The notes under the pieces were generated by a model, which was not told the origin of the DNA, made no database searches, and saw nothing but the letters and a program-made list of their open reading frames with translations. Made by a program: the position numbers and the translations under genes. From NCBI GenBank assembly GCA_945903615.1, contig CAMDOL010000054.1, positions 1 to 9,386 of the forward strand: a stretch of 9,386 bases of DNA, given 5' to 3'. How positions within the stretch are numbered: the stretch's first letter is position 1; each line of letters opens with the position of its first letter. This DNA is from Rickettsia typhi. GTDB taxonomy: Bacteria > Pseudomonadota > Alphaproteobacteria > Rickettsiales > UBA1997. This document shows, in pieces, positions 1 to 6,575 of the stretch.

Positions 1-1
1 T

Positions 2-61
2 TGCCGCCAGTTTATTTCTCAAGCAGGAAAATCGAAAGTGGATTGTATTATTGTTGAGTAA
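2..61 (+). CDS. Possible 3' end of an unidentified gene (partial, cut by window start)
   Basis: Frame 2 is open from the window edge and reads CRQFISQAGKSKVDCIIVE before a TAA at 59-61. I do not recognise the family. The main argument for this frame is that the stop falls two bases before the outer edge of the palindromic element at 64-232, as expected if that element settled just downstream of a gene. A competing open frame (3-86) reads into the palindrome, so the assignment is uncertain. The tail has a mixed hydrophobic/charged composition compatible with a soluble protein. No function is proposed. Confidence 0.3.
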   Translation, partial: CRQFISQAGKSKVDCIIVE

Positions 62-63
62 AG

Positions 64-232
64 TCTTATACCAAATTCAATCTTAAATTCGTCTTTAAGC
101 TTCGTCTTTTTGGTAAAAATTTGCTTGAAGAATTTAGAGGCAGAGCCTACTGCCTCTTGCATTTTCCGTCGCAATTTTTCCTCAAAAATACTTTGCTTAA
201 ATGATGAATTTAAGATGAACTTTGGTATAAGA
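64..232. repeat. Long palindromic element (about 169 bp), near full-length hairpin
   Basis: The 30-base outer arms 64-93 and 203-232 are reverse complements with four mismatches, starting with the 12-base perfect end TCTTATACCAAA. The centre is an 8-bp perfect hairpin, AGAGGCAG (136-143) with CTGCCTCT (150-157) around a 6-base loop, and its midpoint nearly coincides with that of the element. The intermediate arms also pair imperfectly (around 112-135 with 158-182), so the whole unit can fold as one hairpin. It has no transposase and looks like a MITE or a Rickettsiales-type palindromic repeat; the family is not identified. It lies between convergent genes and could end transcripts from both sides. 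The rest of the gap, 233-359, is AT-rich with a 12-bp palindrome TAAAATATTTTA at 309-320 and nothing else I can support. Confidence 0.8.
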
Positions 233-359
233 AGCGCGGCAGGATAATTTATAAAAACTAATCTCTCAAGTAATTTTTGAAAATCTAACACAAATAAATA
301 TGTTGCTGTAAAATATTTTATACATTTTTTAAAGGTGCCATAAATATTAAATTTAGTTA

Positions 360-2237
360 TTAATCTTTAATATCCGAGTTAAAATCTTTTTTCCAGATCA
401 ATCTTAGAGCGTTTAAAATTGCCACTACATCAATAATTTCTTGCAAAATTGCACCTCCAACTGGGGTGATTAAGCCTCCAGCGGCAAAAGCCATACCAAT
501 AAAACTAAAAATCATTCCACCAACCGCACTTTGAAAGGCGATCTTTCGCATATCTTCGCTAATATGAATTAAATCATCAACTCTTGCCAAGCTGTTTTCC
601 ATAATTACCGCTTTAGCAGCTTCGGAAGTTACGATATTGTGTTGACCAAAAGCCAAACCAACTGTTGCGGCAGCTAGTGCTGGGGCATCATTAATGCCAT
701 CCCCCATAAAAAGAGTTGGTGCTTTTTTGGTTTCAGTGCGAACAATTTCTAACTTTTGCTCTGGGCTTTGTGAGGCATAAGTATTGGTTATTCCAAACAG
801 ATTGGCTAAATATTTTACCTCTGATTCTCTATCACCAGAGACTAACATAATTTTTTTGAAATGATGAGTTGGCGCCAGATGATTGATGAACTGTTTTCCG
901 GTTAAAATTGGTCGATCGTGAAAGATTAAAAGAGCGGCGATTTTTTTATTCACAACCACAACACATTCAAGCCCCGAGGCAGTTTTTGGCAATAATTCTA
1001 AACCATTTTTTAAATCTATATCTTCAGATTTACTAATTTTATTTCTAGAAGTAATAAAAATTTCTTGGTTCAAAATATGCCCTTTTAAGCCTTGCCCTGG
1101 CTTTTCTGAGATATCACTAACTTCTAAAAGTTGAATATTTTTTTTCTTAGCTGATTTAGTTATTGCTATTGCCAAAGGATGTCTGGAATATTGCTCAAGG
1201 CTTGCGACTAGCTGCAATATTTGATCTGATGTAAAATTTTCTAATGTCATTATCTCGTTCAATTCTGGCTCTCCGGCGGTTAGGGTTCCGGTTTTATCAA
1301 AAATGGCTGTGGTGCAAATTGGCAATTGCTCTAGAACGGTCGGGTCTTTAATAATAATGCCATTTTTTGCTGCAACTGATATAGCGCTGATGATAACAAT
1401 GGGAATGGCGATTAAAAGTGGGCAAGGAGTTGCGACGACTAGCACTGCTAAAAACCTCATTACATCAGCAGTTAAATACCAAGTGAGCAACGCAAAAGAT
1501 AAGGCCATCGGTGCAAAAACCGCGCCAATTTGATCGCCCAATCTACGCAGCTTTGGTCTTTTAGTTTCAGCATCTTGCATAACTTGCATAATTTTAGAAT
1601 ACCTAGAATCAGCAGCTAATTTTTCTGCTTTTATTACTAATAAGTTTTCACTATTGATTGATCCAGACAAAACCTTTGATCCTGGAGCTTTGCAAAGTTG
1701 ATAAGGCTCTCCTGTTAAGTAAGATTCATCCATTGTTCCACGACCATCAACCACAACGCCATCAACTGGTGAGGTTTCAAAAGGATAAATTGCGATTAAA
1801 TCGCCAATTTCAATTTCATTAATTTTTATATCTAAAATTTGGTCAGAGCTTTTTTTGTGAGCAATTGCCGGCATTCTTTTGGCAAGAGCTTCTAGTGCAA
1901 AAGAAGCTTTTTTACTCGCATAACTTTCTAAAGATTGACCACTAGCAAGCATTAATATGATTAGATCTGCAGCTAAAAATTGTTCTAGATATATTGCGGT
2001 TATAAGTGCAATTGCTGCCAGCAAATCAGAGCCAAGATCCCCACGAAATAATCTCAAGATAATTTCTAATAATATAGGTATTCCACCAATAATAATAACG
2101 GATAGAAGAGGAATATTGGTAATCGAGAATATTGCTTGATCTTGATTGGTAGAGATTAATTTTATAATTAGGTGAATGACAAGAGCAATAAAAGATGTTG
2201 CGGTTAAAAAATTATACCATTTCGATTTTAGTGTCAT
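360..2237 (-). CDS. P1B-type heavy-metal-transporting ATPase, HMA-less, TPC motif
   Basis: This 625-residue inner-membrane ATP-driven metal pump carries the full P-type set. It has the actuator loop TGEP (175-178), the phosphorylated Asp in DKTGT (D314), the P1B-specific His-Pro of SRHPLA (H353), and the hinge GDGIND (512-517). Membrane helices lie near 10-28, 34-60, 70-98, 239-290 and 571-612. The ion-site helix reads ATPCPLL (T270-P271-C272), where copper and zinc pumps usually have CPC. TPC marks the subgroup often called P1B-5, linked to nickel/iron in characterised members, but metal identity cannot be read from sequence alone. There is no N-terminal HMA or Cys-rich metal-binding domain and no C-terminal hemerythrin-like domain. 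The last helix carries QEIID (599-603). The ATG at 2237 is chosen because it begins just before the first helix; no Shine-Dalgarno precedes it. It diverges from ccoS, but the missing HMA and CPC argue against it being the usual CcoI/FixI copper pump. Confidence 0.93.
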   Translation of the reverse strand: MTLKSKWYNFLTATSFIALVIHLIIKLISTNQDQAIFSITNIPLLSVIIIGGIPILLEIILRLFRGDLGSDLLAAIALITAIYLEQFLAADLIILMLASGQSLESYASKKASFALEALAKRMPAIAHKKSSDQILDIKINEIEIGDLIAIYPFETSPVDGVVVDGRGTMDESYLTGEPYQLCKAPGSKVLSGSINSENLLVIKAEKLAADSRYSKIMQVMQDAETKRPKLRRLGDQIGAVFAPMALSFALLTWYLTADVMRFLAVLVVATPCPLLIAIPIVIISAISVAAKNGIIIKDPTVLEQLPICTTAIFDKTGTLTAGEPELNEIMTLENFTSDQILQLVASLEQYSRHPLAIAITKSAKKKNIQLLEVSDISEKPGQGLKGHILNQEIFITSRNKISKSEDIDLKNGLELLPKTASGLECVVVVNKKIAALLIFHDRPILTGKQFINHLAPTHHFKKIMLVSGDRESEVKYLANLFGITNTYASQSPEQKLEIVRTETKKAPTLFMGDGINDAPALAAATVGLAFGQHNIVTSEAAKAVIMENSLARVDDLIHISEDMRKIAFQSAVGGMIFSFIGMAFAAGGLITPVGGAILQEIIDVVAILNALRLIWKKDFNSDIKD

Positions 2238-2293
2238 AATATAGGTTTATTGATGAAGTTTGAATTATTCTAAATATAAAAATCTTAAAATAA
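2238..2293. promoter_or_regulatory. Divergent promoter region between metal ATPase and ccoS
   Basis: Only 56 bp separate the two start codons, so promoters for both genes must lie here or overlap the coding ends. On the plus strand TTGATG (2250-2255) and TATAAA (2275-2280) could be -35 and -10 boxes for ccoS, though the 19-bp spacing is long. On the minus strand TAGAAT (plus 2267-2272) is a good -10 match for the ATPase without a recognisable -35. No operator palindrome is evident. The region assignment is reasonable; the exact boxes are weak. Confidence 0.35.
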
Positions 2294-2452
2294 ATGACAG
2301 TCTTGATATACCTTATTCCTATCGCTTTATTACTTGGTGCTGGCGGGCTAATTGCTTTTTTATGGTCACTTAAAAATAAACAATTTGAAGATTTGGAAGG
2401 AGCGGCGAATCGCATTTTGTTTGAAGATGAGAAGAATAATAAAATTATCTAG
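2294..2452 (+). CDS. ccoS: cbb3-type cytochrome oxidase assembly protein CcoS
   Basis: This small 52-residue membrane protein starts MTVLIYLIPIALLLGAGG. It has one N-terminal transmembrane helix (about 3-25), then the family signature FLWSLKNKQFEDLEGAANRI (22-41), close to the usual CcoS pattern of a Trp-containing helix end followed by QF/QY-(D/E)DLEGAA-RIL, and a short acidic tail. Length and layout match CcoS/FixS, which is needed for cofactor insertion into cbb3 oxidase (heme-copper, high oxygen affinity). In many genomes ccoS closes a ccoGHIS operon; here it stands apart from ccoG and ccoH, next to a divergent P1B ATPase that does not look like CcoI. No Shine-Dalgarno precedes the ATG. 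Its presence implies ccoNOP genes elsewhere in the genome. The signature is unusually clear for so short a protein. Confidence 0.9.
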   Translation: MTVLIYLIPIALLLGAGGLIAFLWSLKNKQFEDLEGAANRILFEDEKNNKII

Positions 2453-2480
2453 CTCTTTTATTTATAAATAATTATTCTTC
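2431..2480 (+). terminator. Possible hairpin overlapping the ccoS stop
   Basis: GAAGAATAAT (2431-2440) and ATTATTCTTC (2471-2480) are perfect 10-bp inverted repeats around a 30-base loop. A competing inner stem, AATAAAA (2438-2444) with TTTTATT (2456-2462), is possible. The structure begins within the last codons of ccoS. The stems are AT-rich and there is no clean T-run after them, so termination is tentative; the adjacent long palindrome at 2486 may do this job instead. Confidence 0.3.
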
Positions 2481-2485
2481 CCTTC

Positions 2486-2663
2486 TTAAGGAACCTCTGA
2501 ACAGCTAAAAATTGATATTTCTGAGGATTTTTTGAGTAAAAATTTCATTACTTTTGGGTGGAATATTTCCATATTTCACCAAAAATAATGGAATTTATGC
2601 CAAAAAAGACCAGAAATATCAATTTTTCTAAAACATTGCTTTAGTTGTTCAGAGGTTCCTTAA
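2486..2663. repeat. MITE-like palindromic element with 18-bp perfect terminal inverted repeats
   Basis: TTAAGGAACCTCTGAACA (2486-2503) is exactly inverted at 2646-2663, and pairing continues over five more bases with one G-U pair. A second perfect 17-bp stem pairs 2507-2523 with 2611-2627, leaving about 13 unpaired bases in the right arm. The central part (about 2540-2566 against 2571-2590) also pairs imperfectly, so the 178-bp unit can form one long hairpin. TTAA at both ends may be part of the repeat or a duplicated target. It contains no credible ORF. I take it as a non-autonomous, transposon-like element; the parental family is not identified. It fills most of the 241-bp gap between ccoS and the PBP gene, so it may separate their transcripts. 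Confidence 0.85.
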
Positions 2664-2693
2664 TTACTCCTCTTTAGTTTTTAAAATCAGCAT

Positions 2694-5108
2694 ATGACCA
2701 AAACCATAAATATCGTTGCTCTAAGCCTAATTGCCTTATTGCTATTTGGTGTCAGCACTGGCTTTTATTTGGTGAAAAAATATAGCAGCAATTTACCTGA
2801 CTATGAACAATTAAAATCTTATAGTCCGCTTATCACCACTCGTCTTTACGCTGCTGATGGAAAATTGCTCACCGAATATTCTAAAGAAAAAAGAATCTTC
2901 GTTCCAATACATACTATTCCTCAACATTTAATCGACTCCTTTTTGGCGGCAGAAGATAGTAACTTTTATAAAAATTCTGGGATTGATCCTTTAGCAATTA
3001 TTCGTGCAGCAATAAAAAATGTGTTTTCAGTTATCAGTGGTGATCAAATTTCTGGCGGTGCTTCTACCATTACTCAACAGGTGGTTAAAAACTTTTTACT
3101 TTCCAATGAAAGAACTTTGCAAAGAAAAATCAAGGAAGCAATTTTAGCATTTCGAATGACAGCAACTTTCTCTAAAGATGAAATTTTAGAACTTTATTTA
3201 AACCAAATTTATTTAGGATCTGGCTCATACGGAGTTGCTGCAGCATCGCAAGCTTATTTTGACAAATCAATCGATGATCTTTCTATAGAAGAAATGGCTT
3301 TGCTTGCCACCCTACCTAAAGCCCCATCCAAACTTGATCCACGAAAAAATATTGTTAAAGCCAAAGACAGAAGAGATTGGGTGATTGGGCGAATGATTGA
3401 GGAAAATTTTATTACCAAAGAAGAGGGTGAGGCAGCAATAGCAAGACCAATTGTTCTAAAAGAGCAAGGTGATGATGAAATTGTTAAGGCTGAATTTTTC
3501 TCTGACGCAGTAAAAAAAGAACTAACCACTCTTTATGGATCTGATAATGTTTTTGAAAGCGGAATTGTGGTTCGAACCACTCTTGATCCTGAAATGCAAA
3601 AATATGCAGCAACCTCTCTGCAAGCAGGTATTGAGGCTTATGACACTAAGCATGGTTATCGTGGTGCACTAGGAAAAATTAGTAATGTCTCTGGATTTGA
3701 TTGGGCAGAAAAATTGAAATCTTTTCAAGTTAAAGAGCTACATAAGGATAGTTGGAGCAAAGCTGTAGTTTTAAGCATAACCAATAATACTGCCAACATT
3801 GGTATTGAAGATGGAGGGCTTGGAATAATTGATTTGGTTGATCTTAAATGGGCAAGAAAACATTTGGGAACCAACAGTCTTGGTGCTGTAGTAAAAAAAA
3901 TCAATGATGTGCTAAATGTTGGCGATGTAATTATGGCTGAGGAAGCTGGAAGTAAAGCTGGAAAATATTTCTTGCGACAAATTCCAGATGTTAACGGCGC
4001 ATTTTTAGCAATGGATCCTCACAGCGGTAGAGTTTTGGCAATGATGGGTGGATATGTTGATGCGGTAAATCAATTCAACCGCGCCACTCAAGCCCAAAGA
4101 CAACCAGGATCAGTGATGAAAACTTTTGGTTATATCACCGCACTAGAAAATGGGCTTACCCCCGCAACAATAATTATAGATGAGCCAATCACTCTTGATC
4201 AAGGTAGCGGTCTACCTCCATATCAACCAACCAACTATTCTAATAAATTTTATGGTCCAACCACGCTTCGAGAAGGGTTGGAAAATTCAATTAATGTTAC
4301 AACCGTTAAAATGGCTAGACAAGTTGGTTTGGATAAAGTTTCAGAGACTATCTCTAGGTTTGGAATCGCTAATAACCAGCCCGCAATTTATTCAAGTGTT
4401 TTAGGATCGATTGAAACCAGCTTAACTAATATTGTTACCGCCTACTCAACTATCGTTAATGGTGGTAAAAAAATTAGCCCAGCAATTATCGAAAAAATTC
4501 AAGATCGCGATGGAAAAACTATTTACAAAAGAGACAAAAGAAGTTGCGATGATTGTATTTTGAGTGAAAACGGCGGCATTATTATTCCATCATTACCCGA
4601 TGACAGAGCAAGAATTGTTGACCCAGCGACAGCCTATCAAATTACTTCAATGCTAGAAGGTGTTGTGCAGAGAGGCACATCAGTGCGTGCCAAATCAATT
4701 GGTAAAATCATTGGCGGCAAAACTGGAACCACCAACAATTCAGTTGATTCGTGGTTTGTTGGCTTTTCTCCTGATTTAGTCGCTGGTGTTTATGTTGGAT
4801 TTGACACGCCAAAAACATTAGGTAGTGGCGAAACTGGAGCTTCTATAGCCTTGCCAATATTTATTGATTTTATGAAACAGGCTTTAAAGAATATTCCATC
4901 AACTCCATTTAGAGTTCCTAATGATGTTAAGTTCGTTAAGATTGACCGCACCACTGGGGCACTTCCAACTCCAGAAACTCCAAAAGAAAATATTATTTTT
5001 GAATCCTTTAAGCTGAATGATGTGGTTGAAGAAGATTCAAATATTAAACCAGAAAAAGCTGAAGGGGAAGAAGACGGGGTCAATTCAGAAACAACAGGAA
5101 TTTATTAG
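2694..5108 (+). CDS. mrcA: Penicillin-binding protein 1A, bifunctional transglycosylase/transpeptidase
   Basis: This 804-residue class A PBP polymerises lipid II glycan strands and crosslinks their peptides at the outer face of the inner membrane. A single membrane anchor lies at about 7-27. The GT51 glycosyltransferase domain (about 55-230) has the catalytic Glu in AAEDSNFY (E87), the GGASTITQQ motif (121-129) and ILELYLNQIYLG with the second Glu (E166). The transpeptidase domain (about 430-735) has the nucleophile S473 in SVMK (473-476), SIN (532-534) and KTGTT (676-680), so all catalytic motifs are intact. The region between, about 320-430, is the OB-like insert typical of PBP1A. The C-terminal tail (about 775-800) is acidic and low in complexity. 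Length is normal for PBP1A. The ATG at 2694 places the anchor at the N-terminus; no Shine-Dalgarno is visible. It is transcribed away from the palindromic element and converges with hom. Confidence 0.95.
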   Translation: MTKTINIVALSLIALLLFGVSTGFYLVKKYSSNLPDYEQLKSYSPLITTRLYAADGKLLTEYSKEKRIFVPIHTIPQHLIDSFLAAEDSNFYKNSGIDPLAIIRAAIKNVFSVISGDQISGGASTITQQVVKNFLLSNERTLQRKIKEAILAFRMTATFSKDEILELYLNQIYLGSGSYGVAAASQAYFDKSIDDLSIEEMALLATLPKAPSKLDPRKNIVKAKDRRDWVIGRMIEENFITKEEGEAAIARPIVLKEQGDDEIVKAEFFSDAVKKELTTLYGSDNVFESGIVVRTTLDPEMQKYAATSLQAGIEAYDTKHGYRGALGKISNVSGFDWAEKLKSFQVKELHKDSWSKAVVLSITNNTANIGIEDGGLGIIDLVDLKWARKHLGTNSLGAVVKKINDVLNVGDVIMAEEAGSKAGKYFLRQIPDVNGAFLAMDPHSGRVLAMMGGYVDAVNQFNRATQAQRQPGSVMKTFGYITALENGLTPATIIIDEPITLDQGSGLPPYQPTNYSNKFYGPTTLREGLENSINVTTVKMARQVGLDKVSETISRFGIANNQPAIYSSVLGSIETSLTNIVTAYSTIVNGGKKISPAIIEKIQDRDGKTIYKRDKRSCDDCILSENGGIIIPSLPDDRARIVDPATAYQITSMLEGVVQRGTSVRAKSIGKIIGGKTGTTNNSVDSWFVGFSPDLVAGVYVGFDTPKTLGSGETGASIALPIFIDFMKQALKNIPSTPFRVPNDVKFVKIDRTTGALPTPETPKENIIFESFKLNDVVEEDSNIKPEKAEGEEDGVNSETTGIY

Positions 5109-5138
5109 AATTGAAGATTAAACCTCTTCAATTCTAAT
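5104..5138. terminator. Shared bidirectional hairpin between convergent mrcA and hom
   Basis: ATTAGAATTGAAGA (5104-5117) and TCTTCAATTCTAAT (5125-5138) form a perfect 14-bp stem with a 7-base loop. The left arm contains the mrcA stop codon (5106-5108). The hom stop (5118-5120 on the minus strand) lies in the loop, and the right arm encodes the last residues of Hom. The symmetry suits termination from both sides, although neither strand has a strong T-run after the stem. Confidence 0.65.
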
Positions 5139-6410
5139 CAAATTTAGTTGACCAATCTGGTTGCTATATTCCAATTTTTTTACGCAAGCAGTAATTTTTT
5201 CTTCACTAATTTTAGCGGTTTTTAATCCATAAATTATTTTATTCTCTTCAATTTCTTCAATAATAGTCTGCTCCAAATCATCTTCACTGAAAGTTTCTTG
5301 AATAAAGTTGCTCTCCAAAGCAAAGGTTTTTTCTATCACGAATCGTAAATAATAATTTCCAATTCTAGTTTTAACATTTGCGATTTCAATTTTGCTTAAC
5401 TGGTCTGAACCAGCTCCAAATGGCATTGCAAAACGATTATTAGCAATATCAATCACATCTGCAACAATTGCTGAAGCGGTAGTTTTTGAGCCAGCACCAC
5501 GACCAATTTGCCAATTCCAATTAGCGTTATCAGCCAGAGTTGCGATGCAGTTAAAAGAATCACCAACATTAGCCACAACACTATTCTGAGGCACTAAACA
5601 AGGATAAACTGCTTGTTTGATATTGTTACCACCTAAATCTTCAAACATTCCCAGCAATTTAATTTTATAACCAAACTCCGCTGCAAATTTAATATCGAAG
5701 AGAGAGATTTTGGTGATACCTTCAATGTGCATTCCGTCTAGCTTGACAACAGAATTTTTAGTAATCGCTGCCAAGATAGCAATTTTGTGAGCTGTGTCCA
5801 CTCCTTCAATATCAAAGGTTGGATCCGCTTCGGCATAACCTAAATCTTGTGCTTGCTTCAAAGCATCGGCAAAGCTGGCTTCATCAATTTCCATCTTGCT
5901 TAAAATATAATTACAAGTGCCGTTTAAAATCGCATAAATTTTGCTGATTTGATTTGCTGCCAGACCTTCACGAAGAGTTTTGATCACCGGAATTGCACCA
6001 GCAACTGAAGCTTCAAAAGCTAAAGCCACATTATTTTCTTCGGCTAATTTAGTTAGCTTCAGACCATGAGTTGCAATCATCGCCTTGTTAGCGGTGATAA
6101 AATGTTTTTTATTTTTGAGAGATTTTTGACAAAGTTCATATGCGATTCCATCCGCTCCACCGATAGTTTCAATGATCACATCAATGTTTTTATCATCAGC
6201 TAAATCCAGAGGATTGGTATAAAATTTAACTTTAGTTTCATCAACAAAATCTTTTTTTGTGCGGCTTGATACTGCAACCAGATTGATTTGATTTAAAGAT
6301 CTTTTGTTGAGCAGCTCAATTTGATTAGTCAAAATTTTATAAACCCCGCCACCAACAATTCCAAGTCCAGCCACAGCAACATTTAATTTGGCAACATTAA
6401 TTTGTTTCAT
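5118..6410 (-). CDS. hom: Homoserine dehydrogenase with C-terminal ACT domain
   Basis: This cytosolic enzyme reduces aspartate 4-semialdehyde to homoserine with NAD(P)H, the branch step toward threonine and methionine. The N-terminal Rossmann fold shows GLGIVGGGV (15-23) and TANKA (106-110). The catalytic/dimerisation domain includes LNGTCNYIL (162-170), YAEADPTFDIEGVDTAHK (192-209) with the expected catalytic lysine K209, and GRGAGSKTTASAIVADVID (303-321). Residues from about 350 to the end form an ACT-type regulatory domain, so feedback control, usually by threonine, is likely. At 430 residues the length is that of the monofunctional, ACT-bearing form; it is not fused to aspartokinase. The ATG at 6410 starts just before the first beta strand; no Shine-Dalgarno is seen. 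It stands alone rather than beside thrB/thrC or lysC. Retention of this gene sets the organism apart from reduced Rickettsia species. Confidence 0.95.
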   Translation of the reverse strand: MKQINVAKLNVAVAGLGIVGGGVYKILTNQIELLNKRSLNQINLVAVSSRTKKDFVDETKVKFYTNPLDLADDKNIDVIIETIGGADGIAYELCQKSLKNKKHFITANKAMIATHGLKLTKLAEENNVALAFEASVAGAIPVIKTLREGLAANQISKIYAILNGTCNYILSKMEIDEASFADALKQAQDLGYAEADPTFDIEGVDTAHKIAILAAITKNSVVKLDGMHIEGITKISLFDIKFAAEFGYKIKLLGMFEDLGGNNIKQAVYPCLVPQNSVVANVGDSFNCIATLADNANWNWQIGRGAGSKTTASAIVADVIDIANNRFAMPFGAGSDQLSKIEIANVKTRIGNYYLRFVIEKTFALESNFIQETFSEDDLEQTIIEEIEENKIIYGLKTAKISEEKITACVKKLEYSNQIGQLNLIRIEEV

Positions 6411-6440
6411 TTGATTTTTTTAGAAATTAAAAGGAGGCGA

Positions 6441-6470
6441 ATTCTAATTTGAATTGCAACTTAAATTCAA
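6441..6470 (-). promoter_or_regulatory. Likely sigma-70 promoter for hom
   Basis: Read on the minus strand, TTGAAT (plus 6465-6470) and TAGAAT (plus 6441-6446) are separated by 18 bp. The -10 box matches the consensus at five of six positions and the -35 at four. Transcription would start about 25 bases before the hom ATG. The -35 box falls within the inverted repeat CAACTT/AAGTTG (6458-6475). No equally good pair is seen for ileS on the other strand; TTGACG at 6506-6511 is a -35-like hexamer without a convincing -10. Confidence 0.4.
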
Positions 6471-6521
6471 GTTGTTTGTTGTTTTTTATTTTTGAGAGCT
6501 AATAATTGACGGCTTCAAATC

Positions 6522-6565
6522 ATTATTTCCTCATTATTCTCAGATTATTCTCATATTATTATCAG
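6522..6565 (+). repeat. Tandem array of four 11-bp units just upstream of ileS
   Basis: Units ATTATTTCCTC, ATTATTCTCAG, ATTATTCTCAT and ATTATTATCAG follow without gaps at 6522, 6533, 6544 and 6555. All start ATTATT; the middle two differ only in the last base. The array ends 10 bp before the ileS ATG. The 11-bp period is close to one helical turn, so it could be a phased bend or protein site, or simply replication slippage. It occupies the 5' untranslated or promoter region of ileS, where no Shine-Dalgarno stronger than AGG (6564-6566) is present. Confidence 0.75.
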
Positions 6566-6575
6566 GCACTCACAA

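Noticed and set aside
3..86. Alternative frame at the window start reading into the palindromic element
   Set aside because: Its stop lies inside the repeat arm, while the frame ending at 61 stops just before the element; the latter is the simpler gene end, though neither is certain.
19..291. 90-codon minus-strand reading frame from a GTG start
   Set aside because: Most of it is a reading of the palindromic element at 64-232, and it has no family signature. A decayed gene or a peptide encoded by the repeat cannot be excluded, but nothing supports a functional protein.
360..2237. Assignment of the ATPase as CcoI/FixI because it adjoins ccoS
   Set aside because: It lacks the N-terminal HMA domain and has TPC instead of CPC; adjacency alone is not enough.
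2486..2663. Structured non-coding RNA gene
   Set aside because: The symmetrical terminal repeats and self-complementarity over its whole length fit a mobile palindromic element better; no dedicated promoter is evident.
6522..6565. CRISPR-like array
   Set aside because: Units are 11 bp and contiguous with no spacers; no cas genes are present.
6411..6575. T-box-like or riboswitch control of ileS
   Set aside because: There is no T-box sequence, specifier loop or conserved riboswitch core; the region has only small inverted repeats, a promoter-like pair for hom and the 11-bp array.
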